64,000 nucleotides of DNA, taken from Prevotella sp. GTDB taxonomy: Bacteria > Bacteroidota > Bacteroidia > Bacteroidales > Bacteroidaceae. The notes beneath the pieces were generated by a model that did no database searches, was not told the DNA's origin, and was given only the letters and a program-made list of their open reading frames with translations. The stretch is from contig JALCDQ010000002.1 of NCBI GenBank assembly GCA_022641735.1, positions 219,023 to 283,022 of the forward strand. Reading direction: 5' to 3'. This document shows positions 8,595-17,693 of the stretch, in pieces. Each line of letters starts with the position of its first letter. Position 1 is the stretch's first letter. Made by a program: the position numbers and the translations under genes.

Positions 8595-10490
8595 TTAGAA
8601 TTTTTGTTCGTATTGATAAACTTTCTCTATAAAGTTGATAAATGCCTGATTACAAAGCTTTGTTCCTCCTGGCGTAGGGTACTTTCCAGTAAAATACCAA
8701 TCGCCTTTATGGTTTGGAATGGCTGTCCGCAAACCCTCAATTGACTGATAAACCAATTCTATCGGAGTCGTGACACCTTCTGGTCGAAGCATCTCTACAA
8801 TCTTGTTATTTATCTCATCGGTCGTAAAAGGCTTATATATATCGCGCACACAATTTCGTATTTCTGAAACAGGCTTTTTCACTTCTTCCTGACAATGATG
8901 ATAGGTATCATCGATGAGCTGATACATTCCTCTTTCTTTCAGTAACTCAATGGTTGCCCGGAAGACACAGAACTCCTCCAATCGAGCCATATCTATTCCA
9001 TAATAATCAGGATATCTGATTTGTGGAGCACTGCTAACTACGACAATCTTCTTTGGATGTAAACGGTCCAAAATGCGGATAATGCTTTCTTTCAGAGTCG
9101 TTCCTCTTACTATACTGTCATCAATAATCACCAGATTGTCCACATAAGGGACAAGGCTCTCGTAAGTAATATCGTAAACATGGGAGGCAAGGTCATTTCT
9201 CGAATTACCCTCCGTAATGAAGGTGCGAAGTTTAATGTCTTTCCATGCCACCTTCTCCATTCTCACGGATTGAGATAATATCTTATCCAGTTCTGCACGA
9301 GTAGGAGTATGATCGAAATTCAGAATCTCATTTATCTTTTTCTCATGAACATATTGCCGGAAACCTTGCAGTAAGCCATAGAAGGCCACCTCTGCCGTAT
9401 TCGGGATAAAGGAGAATACCGTATGTTCAGTATCATAATTGACCGCATTCAAGATAGGCTCCGTAAGTTGGGCACCCAATTGCTTGCGCTCTTTATAGAT
9501 GTCTCTATCAGAACCGCGAGAGAAATAGATGCGTTCAAAGGAACAAGCTGAATCTCCACGTTGCTCAAGGATTCGCTCAACACTGCATTCGCCATTTCTC
9601 TTTACTATCAAGGCGCAACCAGCCTGCAACTCCTTCACATCGCTGCATTCAAGGTCGAAGGTCGTTTGCAATACCGGGCGCTCAGATGCCACTACCACAA
9701 CCTCGTCATTCTTATAATAATAAGCCGGGCGTATTGCCCATGGATCTCTCATGGAGAACATCTCGCCTGAACCTGTCAGACCACATACCACATAGCCACC
9801 ATCGAAATCTCCCATGGTCGTCTTGAGCACATTGCTCATCTTAACATTGTCTTCTATATAGTGTGTGATATCTGTATCCTGCAGCCCTTTCTTCTGTGCT
9901 TCAATGAAATTGCGTTCTACCTCTCTATCCAAACGATGCCCCATCAATTCAAGCATGATGTAACTGTCGCTGTAAATACGAGGGAACTGCCCCTGTTTAG
10001 TCAATTTGGCAAAGATTTCATCGATATTAGTCATATTGAAATTGCCACACAAGCACAGATTTTTAGCCTGCCAGTTGTTTCTTCTCAAGAAAGGATGCAC
10101 ATACGATAAGCCTCTTTTTCCTGTCGTAGAATATCGCAGATGCCCCATATAAAGTTCACCGGCAAATGGCAGATTGTTTTTTGCATAATCTGCATCTGAC
10201 AGCAACTCCGGAGTTACATTTTTATAGTTAGCATGAACGTTTGCAAATATCTCCTGTATGGCATCTTTTCCTTCTGCTCTTTCACGGAACATATATTCAT
10301 GCCCAGGAGTTCCTCCCAATTTGACACAAGCCATCCCGGCGCCTTCTTGTCCACGGTTGTGTTGCTTCTCCATCATCAGATAGAGTTTGTTTAAGCCATA
10401 CATCCAGGACCCATACTTGCGCTGATAATAATCCAATGGTTTGAGCAGTCTGATGACCGCAACACCACATTCATGCTTCAATGGTTCCAT
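8595..10490 (-). CDS. purF: Amidophosphoribosyltransferase, long Bacteroidota form
   Basis: Catalyses the first committed step of purine synthesis, transferring glutamine amide nitrogen to PRPP. The N-terminal class II amidotransferase domain starts MEPLKHECGV; Cys8 is the expected nucleophile after removal of a short propeptide, and NRGQEGAGM is conserved. The phosphoribosyltransferase loop VIIDDSIVRGTT lies at residues 454-465. At 631 aa it is much longer than the common PurF of about 470-500 aa; the extra length is in the region between the two domains and at the C-terminus. Many Bacteroidota have two PurF paralogues, so it could be the secondary copy. It lies between glmS and carA with gaps of 11 and 9 bp. 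Confidence 0.85.
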   Translation of the reverse strand: MEPLKHECGVAVIRLLKPLDYYQRKYGSWMYGLNKLYLMMEKQHNRGQEGAGMACVKLGGTPGHEYMFRERAEGKDAIQEIFANVHANYKNVTPELLSDADYAKNNLPFAGELYMGHLRYSTTGKRGLSYVHPFLRRNNWQAKNLCLCGNFNMTNIDEIFAKLTKQGQFPRIYSDSYIMLELMGHRLDREVERNFIEAQKKGLQDTDITHYIEDNVKMSNVLKTTMGDFDGGYVVCGLTGSGEMFSMRDPWAIRPAYYYKNDEVVVVASERPVLQTTFDLECSDVKELQAGCALIVKRNGECSVERILEQRGDSACSFERIYFSRGSDRDIYKERKQLGAQLTEPILNAVNYDTEHTVFSFIPNTAEVAFYGLLQGFRQYVHEKKINEILNFDHTPTRAELDKILSQSVRMEKVAWKDIKLRTFITEGNSRNDLASHVYDITYESLVPYVDNLVIIDDSIVRGTTLKESIIRILDRLHPKKIVVVSSAPQIRYPDYYGIDMARLEEFCVFRATIELLKERGMYQLIDDTYHHCQEEVKKPVSEIRNCVRDIYKPFTTDEINNKIVEMLRPEGVTTPIELVYQSIEGLRTAIPNHKGDWYFTGKYPTPGGTKLCNQAFINFIEKVYQYEQKF

Positions 10491-10501
10491 TAACTTCCTT
10501 C

Positions 10502-12346
10502 CTATTCTACAGTTACTGATTTAGCTAAATTCCTTGGTTGGTCCACATTCTTTCCTTTACAGACCGCTATATGATATGCCAATAATTGAAGCGGAATCGT
10601 CAAGATGAGAGGTTCAAGACACTCTATGGTATCCGGCAACTCTATCACGGCATCCGCTATTTTACTGATTGTTGTATCGCCTTTTGTCACAAGCGCTATC
10701 ACTCGTCCTTTCCTTGCCTTTACTTCCTGAATATTAGAGAGCACTTTCTCATACATTGCATTATGAGGAGCAATGACCACTACCGGCATATCAGAATCGA
10801 TAAGGGCAATCGGGCCATGCTTCATCTCAGCAGCAGGATAGCCTTCAGCGTGGATATAACTGATTTCCTTCAGCTTCAAAGCGCCTTCCAAGGCTACCGG
10901 ATAACTGAAGCCTCTCCCCAAATAGATGAAGTTGCTGGCATAAGTAAACACTTTACTCAGGTTGGCGATTTTATCGTTCATCTCCAACACCTCTTTCATC
11001 TTCGCTGGGATATGAGACAGTTCTTTCACTATCTTCAGGTATTCTTCCCTTTCAATCGTTCCTTTTGCTTCACCTAATGCAAGGGCAAACATGGTGAGAA
11101 CAGTCACTTGCCCTGTAAAGGCCTTTGTGGATGCGACTCCTATCTCCGGCCCTACATGGATATAACTGCCTGTATCGGTGGCTCTCGGGATGCTTGAACC
11201 GATGGCATTACATATACCATAGATGAAAGCACCATGCTGTTTTGCCAACTCTACGGCGGCTAATGTGTCGGCAGTTTCTCCACTTTGGGAGATTGCTATC
11301 ACCACATCGTCCTTTGTCACAACCGGGTTTCGATATCTGAACTCTGACGCATACTCCACTTCTACAGGGATACGGCAAAGATTTTCAATGACTTGTTTCC
11401 CGATAAGACCTGCATGCCAGGATGTTCCACAGGCAACGATGATGATGCGTTTGGCATTGATTAACTGCTTCTTATAGTCTATAATGGCACTCAAAACGAC
11501 ATGGTCAGCACCTACATTGATACGCCCTCTCATGCAATTGGTGAGGCAATCCGGCTGTTCAAAAATCTCTTTCAGCATGAAATGGGGATATCCGCCCTTC
11601 TCTATCTGCCCAAGATCGATGTCAACGGTTTGAATCTCAGGGCTTAACTCCTCATTATATATATCTACGACTTTCAGTTCTTCGCCAAGTCTCATCACGG
11701 CAATGTTGCCATCATTGAGGTAAACCACCTTATCAGTGTATTCCACCAATGGGCTGGCATCTGAGCCTAAGAAGAACTCATCTTTACCAATTCCCACTAC
11801 CAGTGGGCTCTGCTTTCTGGCTGCTATAATCTGATTAGGCTCGTTCTTATCTAGAATGGCAATGGCATAAGCTCCAATCACTTGATGCAGAGCCAATTGC
11901 ACGGCCGTCAGCAAATCAAGATTCTTGCGAATCTGAATATATTCTATCAACTGGATGAGCACCTCCGTATCCGTATCGGAACGGAACTCGATCCCCTTAT
12001 CCATCAAGCGCTTCTTGATATCCGCATAGTTTTCAATGATGCCATTATGGATGATGGCCAGGTTTTTCGACTGAGAATAATGCGGATGGGCATTCTGAGA
12101 AGATGGCTCTCCATGAGTAGCCCAACGGGTATGTGCAATACCTACAGTTCCCGAAACATTCTTATCAGCACAATAGGCTTCCAAATCTGCGACCTTTCCT
12201 TTTGTCTTAAAGACATTAAGCCCACAGTCAGAGTTGACAAGCGCAACGCCTGCACTGTCGTATCCCCTATACTCCAAACGCTTAAGTCCTTTAATAAGGA
12301 TTGGGTAAGCCTCACGCTTACCAAGATATCCTACAATTCCACACAT
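10502..12346 (-). CDS. glmS: Glutamine--fructose-6-phosphate aminotransferase (isomerizing)
   Basis: Makes glucosamine-6-phosphate from fructose-6-phosphate and glutamine, the entry to peptidoglycan and LPS amino sugars. The class II amidotransferase domain starts MCGIVGYLGKRE with nucleophile Cys2 and RGYDSAG. Two SIS domains follow, with SGETADT in the first, and the conserved C-terminus PRNLAKSVTVE is present. At 614 aa the length is standard. I found no glmS ribozyme-like structure in the short leader, which fits a Gram-negative host. It is preceded by a hairpin at 12391-12433 that may separate it from the export gene upstream. Confidence 0.97.
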   Translation of the reverse strand: MCGIVGYLGKREAYPILIKGLKRLEYRGYDSAGVALVNSDCGLNVFKTKGKVADLEAYCADKNVSGTVGIAHTRWATHGEPSSQNAHPHYSQSKNLAIIHNGIIENYADIKKRLMDKGIEFRSDTDTEVLIQLIEYIQIRKNLDLLTAVQLALHQVIGAYAIAILDKNEPNQIIAARKQSPLVVGIGKDEFFLGSDASPLVEYTDKVVYLNDGNIAVMRLGEELKVVDIYNEELSPEIQTVDIDLGQIEKGGYPHFMLKEIFEQPDCLTNCMRGRINVGADHVVLSAIIDYKKQLINAKRIIIVACGTSWHAGLIGKQVIENLCRIPVEVEYASEFRYRNPVVTKDDVVIAISQSGETADTLAAVELAKQHGAFIYGICNAIGSSIPRATDTGSYIHVGPEIGVASTKAFTGQVTVLTMFALALGEAKGTIEREEYLKIVKELSHIPAKMKEVLEMNDKIANLSKVFTYASNFIYLGRGFSYPVALEGALKLKEISYIHAEGYPAAEMKHGPIALIDSDMPVVVIAPHNAMYEKVLSNIQEVKARKGRVIALVTKGDTTISKIADAVIELPDTIECLEPLILTIPLQLLAYHIAVCKGKNVDQPRNLAKSVTVE

Positions 12347-12390
12347 ATAGATAATCTTTCTTTAAGTTCGTACATCCTGAATTAAATGAA

Positions 12391-12433
12391 AAATGAAGAA
12401 TGTAATGTTGTGTGTCATTTTCATTCTTCATTT
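12391..12433 (-). terminator. Hairpin between the export lipoprotein gene and glmS
   Basis: A perfect 12-bp inverted repeat, AAATGAAGAATG and CATTCTTCATTT, with a 19-nt loop. Read on the minus strand the second arm runs into TTTTT, so it can act as a terminator or attenuator before glmS. No separate glmS promoter was obvious, which makes partial read-through plausible. Confidence 0.55.
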
Positions 12434-12449
12434 CTCTTTTCGGTTTCTT

Positions 12450-13250
12450 TTAATCTCTTAAAACGTTAACAAGCAGAGATGCTATCGAGGTTACAATGCC
12501 AACGAACGAGAACCAAATCGTCGTGGATTGACCAAGGCCGGCATTCTTAGCCTTTACCTTGTTTGGCTCTACATAGAGAATGTCATTCTGCTGTAGATAA
12601 TAATAAGGAGAATTAATGAGACGCGCATCATTTAAGTTCAACCGATGATATTCCTTTTGCCCAGTAGCAGACTCACGAATCAATATCACGTTGTTACGCT
12701 TACCATATATCGTAAGGTCGCCTGCATCAGCAATGGCCTCAAGGACGCTCATCTTCTCTGTAGTCACAGGAACTACCTTAGGACTCGAAACCTCACCAAT
12801 TACAGTGACATGATAACTGGACATGCGCACGGTGACGATTGGTCTCTCGGTCTTGGCAAGATAAGGAGAAATCTTGCTTGCAATCAAATCCTGGCACTGG
12901 TCTTTCGTCATTCCAGCCACATGAATCTTACCGATTACCGGGAAGTTGATGTCGCCATCGTTGTTGACAAGATAGCCCTGAAGGTTTCCACCACCCTGAT
13001 TTAGCTGTCCCGTAGACCCGACGTTGCTTGAAACTGCCAGATTGAAAGGCAGTGCAGCCTCAGGAGTAAGCGTGTTCACAGTGATTGTAAGCATGTCTTT
13101 CGGCATAATCTTAGCATCATACAGGCCGTTTGAACCTGCCAGGCTTATGGAATCAATGTTCTGAAAATAAGCCACGTCTTTCCCGCTCGAGCAGCTTCCT
13201 GCGAGTAGGATGACCATCATTATAACAAACGGAATTAGAATTTTCTTCAT
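12450..13250 (-). CDS. Polysaccharide biosynthesis/export lipoprotein (Wza-like)
   Basis: Predicted outer-membrane polysaccharide export protein, 266 aa. A signal peptide ends in the lipobox LAGS-Cys20. A Poly_export domain follows (IMPKDMLTITV; PVIGKIHVAGMTKDQCQDLIASKI), then an SLBB-type segment (VTVIGEVSSPKVVPV; SVLEAIADAGDL), then a C-terminal hydrophobic helix near residue 245, as in Wza. It normally works with a Wzc-type kinase and capsule glycosyltransferases, but none of these is nearby, so it is an orphan here. A -7 element (TATTTTTG, minus strand) lies at 13282-13289. Confidence 0.88.
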   Translation of the reverse strand: MKKILIPFVIMMVILLAGSCSSGKDVAYFQNIDSISLAGSNGLYDAKIMPKDMLTITVNTLTPEAALPFNLAVSSNVGSTGQLNQGGGNLQGYLVNNDGDINFPVIGKIHVAGMTKDQCQDLIASKISPYLAKTERPIVTVRMSSYHVTVIGEVSSPKVVPVTTEKMSVLEAIADAGDLTIYGKRNNVILIRESATGQKEYHRLNLNDARLINSPYYYLQQNDILYVEPNKVKAKNAGLGQSTTIWFSFVGIVTSIASLLVNVLRD

Positions 13251-13401
13251 AACTAAAATGCGAATATCGTTTAAAACATTGCAAAAATACTACTTATTTT
13301 TAAATTTGGCAAAGATTTGGGCAATTAAATGATGATAAAAATGAGATTTCTCTTCAAGATGCAATCTTCCGATGCTAGAATGGCCTTTTATCACTACCTT
13401 T

Positions 13402-13486
13402 GTAAAAGGTAACCTTTTACCGCGTAAAAGATAGTCTTTCATCGTGTAAAAGGTAACTATCTGGCATGCAAAAGGTTATCTTCTAT
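13402..13486. repeat. Period-22 palindrome array B, 4 units
   Basis: Units of 19 nt start at 13402, 13424, 13446 and 13468, exactly 22 bp apart. The first, GTAAAAGGTAACCTTTTAC, is a near-perfect palindrome; the next three (GTAAAAGATAGTCTTTCAT, GTAAAAGGTAACTATCTGG, GCAAAAGGTTATCTTCTAT) keep the left arm and lose the right one. The array lies 33 bp beyond the uxaC stop and upstream of the -7 element of the export lipoprotein gene. The remainder of the 13251-13519 gap shows nothing else. Confidence 0.85.
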
Positions 13487-13519
13487 CTGATACTTGCTTA
13501 TTTCCACAAATATTGCCAT

Positions 13520-14923
13520 TTATCCATAGAATTTAAAATAGCGATGAGCATTGTTGTAACTGATGTCTTCCACCATTCTCGAGAGGGTCTCACGGTCATC
13601 CGGAAGCATGCCTTTCTCGACATCGTTGCCCAACAGATTGCAAAGCAAACGACGGAAATATTCATGTCGGGGATAACTGAGAAAAGAGCGGGAATCGGTC
13701 AACATACCGACAAAGCGTGACAGTAAGCCCAAATTGGAAAGGGCATTCAACTGGCGTGTCATGCCGTCAAGCTGGTCATTAAACCACCATCCGGCACCGA
13801 ATTGCATTTTCCCAGGCACGCTTCCATCCTGGAAATTGCCTATCATCGACGCCACCATCTCATTCGCACAAGGGTTGAGCGTGTATATTATGGTACGCGC
13901 GAGTTTGCCTTCACTATTGAGTCGATTGAGGAAATGGCTCATTGCTCTCGCCGTATTGCATTCTCCGATAGAGTCAAAACCTGTATCCGGCCCTATCTTG
14001 TCATACATCATCGTGTTGTTATCACGTAAAGGACCATAGTGATATTGCTGTGTCCAGTCAGCCTCAGCATCCATTTCCGCATTCAAAGTGAGGAAACAAT
14101 TCTTATATTGTCGTATCTCCAAATCCGACAATTGCATGCCTCGCATGGCCTTCGAGAAGATAGTTTCTATCTGAGAATCCGTGTAAGCATCATCATAAAA
14201 TTGGTCAATTCCATGGTCAGAAAGCTTGCATCCATTCTCCGTAAAATACTGATGACGCGCCTTCAAGGCCTCTATCATATCCTTAAACGTAATGATTTCA
14301 ATATCAGCCGCTTCTCCTAATTTATGAATGTAATCATTAAAGCCTTTCTTCTCGATATTCATTGCCTTGTCAGGACGCCATGCCGGCAACATCTTGATTT
14401 CAAAGTCACTCTCTCGAGTGAGCTTATGCCACTGAAGACTATCTATCGGGTCATCCGTCGTGCAGACACATTCCACATAGTATTTCCTCATCAATCCTCT
14501 TGCCGAAAACTCCGGCAACTTCAACTTCTCATTACATTCCTCATAGATTTCACGGGCAGTCTTGGGGCTCAACAGCTTTTCAATGCCAAAAGCAGTGCGA
14601 AGTTCCAGATGCGTCCAATGGTACAATGGATTGCGGAAAGTATAAGGTACGGTTTCTGCCCACTTCTCGAATTTCTCCCAATCAGAGGCTTCTCCAGTGA
14701 TAAAACGCTCTTCCACACCATTTGCCCTCTCAGCTCTCCACTTGTAATGGTCGCCTCCAAGCCACAATTCCGTTATGTTTTTAAACTGATGATCTTCAGC
14801 CACCATGCGAGGATCAAGGTGGCAATGATAATCTATAATAGGCATCTTGGCCGCATGATTATGATAAAGGTGTTTTGCGGTATCAGTCTCAAGCAGGAAG
14901 TCCTTATCCATGAACTGTTTCAT
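13520..14923 (-). CDS. uxaC: Glucuronate isomerase
   Basis: Interconverts D-glucuronate/D-fructuronate (and galacturonate/tagaturonate) in hexuronate catabolism; cytosolic metal enzyme of the amidohydrolase superfamily. The N-terminus contains the metal-binding IDYHCHLDP. The C-terminal WWFNDQLDGM and GMLTDSRSFLSYPRHEYFRR stretches are UxaC signatures, and 467 aa is the normal length. No uxuA, uxuB or kdgK is adjacent, so the pathway must be completed elsewhere. The promoter (TATATTTG, minus strand, 14956-14963) lies back-to-back with that of ansA. Confidence 0.96.
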   Translation of the reverse strand: MKQFMDKDFLLETDTAKHLYHNHAAKMPIIDYHCHLDPRMVAEDHQFKNITELWLGGDHYKWRAERANGVEERFITGEASDWEKFEKWAETVPYTFRNPLYHWTHLELRTAFGIEKLLSPKTAREIYEECNEKLKLPEFSARGLMRKYYVECVCTTDDPIDSLQWHKLTRESDFEIKMLPAWRPDKAMNIEKKGFNDYIHKLGEAADIEIITFKDMIEALKARHQYFTENGCKLSDHGIDQFYDDAYTDSQIETIFSKAMRGMQLSDLEIRQYKNCFLTLNAEMDAEADWTQQYHYGPLRDNNTMMYDKIGPDTGFDSIGECNTARAMSHFLNRLNSEGKLARTIIYTLNPCANEMVASMIGNFQDGSVPGKMQFGAGWWFNDQLDGMTRQLNALSNLGLLSRFVGMLTDSRSFLSYPRHEYFRRLLCNLLGNDVEKGMLPDDRETLSRMVEDISYNNAHRYFKFYG

Positions 14924-14971
14924 TATATATTTAAGTTTTTAAGTCTTTTATTCTGCAAATATACTAAAAAT

Positions 14972-15003
14972 TTTGGAACTACGAGAAAATTAAGTTATAT
15001 TTG
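14972..15003 (+). promoter_or_regulatory. ansA promoter
   Basis: TTTG at 14972-14975, 20 bp of spacer, then TATATTTG at 14996-15003: a full match to the Bacteroidota -33/-7 consensus. It supports a start at 15051 rather than the TTG at 15033. Confidence 0.75.
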
Positions 15004-15050
15004 CACACAAATATTGTACAAAAGTTCGTGTTTTGTTAAATCGTTATAGA

Positions 15051-16085
15051 ATGGAAAGAACTGGCAAGGTGCTCCTCATCTATACAGGAGGAACCATAGG
15101 AATGGGTAAAAGCCCAAATACAAGAGCTTTGGAGCCATTAGACTTCAATCATCTCATTAAATTGCTTCCCGAGTTTAAATACATTAAAACTGATATCGAC
15201 GTATATCAGTTTGCATCTCCTATCGACTCCAGCGATATGAATCCTGAGCTTTGGGCTCAACTTGTGAGAATCATCACGAAACGTTATACCCAATATGACG
15301 GTTTTGTCATCCTCCATGGAACTGACACGATGGCCTATACAGCCTCAGCGCTTTCCTTCATGTTAGAGAACTTGACCAAGCCTGTTATCCTCACTGGAAG
15401 CCAACTTCCGATAGGACAATTGCGCACGGATGGTAAGGAAAACCTGCTGACGAGCATTGAGTTGGCCTCTATTTGTCATGATGACGGCACGCCGATGGTG
15501 CCTGAAGTGTGCATCTACTTTAACGGACATCTCCTCCGTGGGAATCGTTCCACCAAGCAGAATGCCGATGGCTTCAATGCCTTCGACTCTTTCAATTATC
15601 CTCATCTATGTGATGCCGGGGTCAATTTTAACTTCAATGACCACGCTATTCTCAAGCCCGACTACTCCAAACCGATGGTTCCTCACACCACAATGAACTG
15701 CAATGTCATCGTATTCTCTTTGTTTCCAGGCATTCAGGAGAACATTGTCAAGCATGTATTGGAAGATTCTGAGCTTCGTGGAATCATCATGCGGAGCTAT
15801 GGAAGTGGCAATGCACCTCACTATGGATGGATTACGAAAATCCTGAAAGAGGCTTCCTCGCGTGGTGTCACGATAGTCAACATCAGTCAATGCGTATCTG
15901 GAACGGTGGAAATGAGCCGTTATGAAGCAGGCTATCAACTGAAAGATGCCGGCGTAATATCTGGTATTGACAGCACAGTAGAGGCTGCGGTCACCAAATT
16001 AATGAGTCTACAGGCCCGCTATAGCGATTATCATATCATCCGAAAATATATGTCTTGCTCGATTGCCGGTGAGATAACCGTTTGA
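15051..16085 (+). CDS. ansA: Type I L-asparaginase
   Basis: Hydrolyses L-asparagine to aspartate and ammonia. There is no signal peptide, so it is the cytosolic type I enzyme. The two catalytic motifs are present: YTGGTIGM with Thr15, and HGTDTM with Thr91-Asp92, together with TGSQLPIGQLRTDGKENL. The length of 344 aa matches AnsA. The ATG at 15051 is chosen because it begins two codons before the conserved strand; a TTG six codons upstream lies in the probable leader. It is transcribed alone, divergently from uxaC. Confidence 0.94.
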   Translation: MERTGKVLLIYTGGTIGMGKSPNTRALEPLDFNHLIKLLPEFKYIKTDIDVYQFASPIDSSDMNPELWAQLVRIITKRYTQYDGFVILHGTDTMAYTASALSFMLENLTKPVILTGSQLPIGQLRTDGKENLLTSIELASICHDDGTPMVPEVCIYFNGHLLRGNRSTKQNADGFNAFDSFNYPHLCDAGVNFNFNDHAILKPDYSKPMVPHTTMNCNVIVFSLFPGIQENIVKHVLEDSELRGIIMRSYGSGNAPHYGWITKILKEASSRGVTIVNISQCVSGTVEMSRYEAGYQLKDAGVISGIDSTVEAAVTKLMSLQARYSDYHIIRKYMSCSIAGEITV

Positions 16086-16113
16086 AAATATTTGTAATTA
16101 TTACAATAATTTA

Positions 16114-16145
16114 TTTGGAAATATCGCAAAAACATTGTATCTTTG
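16114..16145 (+). promoter_or_regulatory. Rubrerythrin promoter
   Basis: TTTG at 16114-16117 and TATCTTTG at 16138-16145 with a 20-bp spacer, a consensus promoter 35 bp before the ATG. Confidence 0.8.
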
Positions 16146-16179
16146 CACCATTGATAATAACTTATAAACAAATTACATT

Positions 16180-16722
16180 ATGAAGGAATTAAAAGGAACA
16201 AAAACAGAAAAGAACCTCATGGAGGCTTTTGCAGGCGAAAGCCAGGCACGTAACAAATACACTTACTTTGCTAGTAAGGCTAAGAAAGACGGTTATGAGC
16301 AGATTGCTGCAATATTTGAAGAGACCGCTAACAATGAGAAAGAGCATGCCAAACTGTGGTTTAAGTATCTCGAAGGTGGCGCTATCAAGGACACTTTGAG
16401 CAACTTGAAGGCTGCTGCTGATGGTGAGAACTATGAGTGGACCGACATGTATGACCGCATGGCAAAAGAGGCTGAGGCTGAAGGGTTTACAGAGATTGCT
16501 GCTAAATTCCGTGGTGTTTTGGCTATCGAGAAGCTTCATGAGGAGCGCTATCGCAAAATGGTTAAGAACATCGAAGATGCTGTTGTCTTCTCTCGTGATG
16601 GTGACAGAATTTGGGTTTGCCGTAATTGTGGCCACGTAGTGATTGGTCCTAATGCACCTAAAGTTTGCCCTGTTTGCGCTCATCCACAGAGTTTCTTTGA
16701 AATCAAAGCCGAAAATTTCTAA
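16180..16722 (+). CDS. rbr: Rubrerythrin
   Basis: Non-haem diiron peroxidase that reduces hydrogen peroxide in anaerobes. The N-terminal ferritin-like four-helix domain supplies the iron ligands: Glu20 ([10 protein letters not shown]), Glu53-x-x-His56 (EKEH) and Glu117-x-x-His120 (EKLH). The C-terminal rubredoxin domain has Cys147/Cys150 and Cys163/Cys166. At 180 aa it is slightly shorter than the clostridial type (about 190). It is monocistronic, between a consensus promoter and a clear terminator, consistent with high expression. Confidence 0.97.
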   Translation: MKELKGTKTEKNLMEAFAGESQARNKYTYFASKAKKDGYEQIAAIFEETANNEKEHAKLWFKYLEGGAIKDTLSNLKAAADGENYEWTDMYDRMAKEAEAEGFTEIAAKFRGVLAIEKLHEERYRKMVKNIEDAVVFSRDGDRIWVCRNCGHVVIGPNAPKVCPVCAHPQSFFEIKAENF

Positions 16723-16742
16723 ACTCTTGATACCTCTTTATA

Positions 16743-16772
16743 TATGGAGACCTCATCAAAAAGGTCTCCATA
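16743..16772 (+). terminator. Rubrerythrin terminator
   Basis: A perfect 10-bp stem, TATGGAGACC with GGTCTCCATA, 20 bp after the stop, followed by a T-rich run. The ATG at 16744 inside this stem is therefore not the start of the next gene. Confidence 0.8.
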
Positions 16773-16806
16773 TTTACTTTTTATAGATTTCCAAAGTCGT
16801 TTTATC

Positions 16807-17676
16807 ATGAAGAAACTGCTATTTTTATTGGTTTCTTTGGCCATTGCCAATGTGGCGACAGCTCAAGAAAACAAGCATCTCGAAAAGCAAAATCCTGAGA
16901 TGAAAGTGAATACTCCGGTTTCTTCCAATGAAAGTCCGACTACCAGTCCTTCGCTTTTATCCCCTTTCGATAGGGAGTTGCCGCCACTCAATAATCCGCT
17001 CCACACTGCTGATTCTGTAAACTTTTTCCATCAAATATGGAGTGATAACGACCGTATGAACATGCATCTTTCACCCTTTCAGATGCCCGTTTACAACCCC
17101 AACTTGCCTCATCAGTATGACTATTCCAATGCTGGAACGATAGCCGAATATGGCAATTTGCGCTTCTATGGGTCGAGTAATCACACCGAATACACCAATA
17201 TGATGGTGACGCAAGGAGCCTCTTTGGGTGCAAGCGAGACATTCGGAGCTTTCACGCTATCGGCCAATCTTTCGGCCAACCGATATTTCACGAATGCCAT
17301 AACCACGCAATATGGCATCGGCGGACAGCTTTCTTATCAGTTCAACAGTAATCTGAGTGCCACGATGTTCGGGCAATATTTCAACCGAAACCCTTATTTC
17401 AGCATGGCTTCCTATCCTTTCGTACAGGCTTCAAGATATGGAGGATTCTTCTCTATTGACAGCAAACGCGTGGGATTAGACTTGGGCGTGCAACGCTATT
17501 ATGATGCCTTTAGACAAATGTGGGTCATTTCCCCGATTGTAACTCCTAAGATTCACTTCTCCACAAAGTTCACGATGGAACTGCCTGTAGGTGAGTTATT
17601 GAAGGATGTGGCTGAAAGAGCCATCTTCGGAAAACGAAGCAGAGGTCCTATCATCATGCCTCCTGGCATGAGATAA
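16807..17676 (+). CDS. Secreted or outer-membrane protein of unknown function
   Basis: A 289-aa protein with a signal peptide (MKKLLFLLVSLAIANVATAQ). A Ser/Pro/Asn-rich linker runs to about residue 60. Then come alternating aromatic and polar strands (for example FTLSANLSANRYF and LSYQFNSNLSATMFGQYF), suggesting a small outer-membrane beta-barrel. I do not recognise a family. The C-terminus is basic with a short Pro/Met-rich tail. It is convergent with the DKNYY gene, 17 bp away. The start at 16807 puts the signal peptide at the N-terminus and clears the terminator upstream. Confidence 0.75.
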   Translation: MKKLLFLLVSLAIANVATAQENKHLEKQNPEMKVNTPVSSNESPTTSPSLLSPFDRELPPLNNPLHTADSVNFFHQIWSDNDRMNMHLSPFQMPVYNPNLPHQYDYSNAGTIAEYGNLRFYGSSNHTEYTNMMVTQGASLGASETFGAFTLSANLSANRYFTNAITTQYGIGGQLSYQFNSNLSATMFGQYFNRNPYFSMASYPFVQASRYGGFFSIDSKRVGLDLGVQRYYDAFRQMWVISPIVTPKIHFSTKFTMELPVGELLKDVAERAIFGKRSRGPIIMPPGMR

Positions 17677-17693
17677 AACGATTTATCTCCCTG

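Noticed and set aside
12347..12449. glmS ribozyme
   Set aside because: The region between the hairpin and ATG is too short and has no matching conserved core; the ribozyme is mainly found in Gram-positive bacteria.
16189..16683. 164-aa ORF antisense to rubrerythrin
   Set aside because: No promoter, no recognisable protein pattern, fully inside a well-supported gene.
16744..16806. Start of the secreted protein at 16744
   Set aside because: This ATG lies inside the rubrerythrin terminator stem, and using it would bury the signal peptide.
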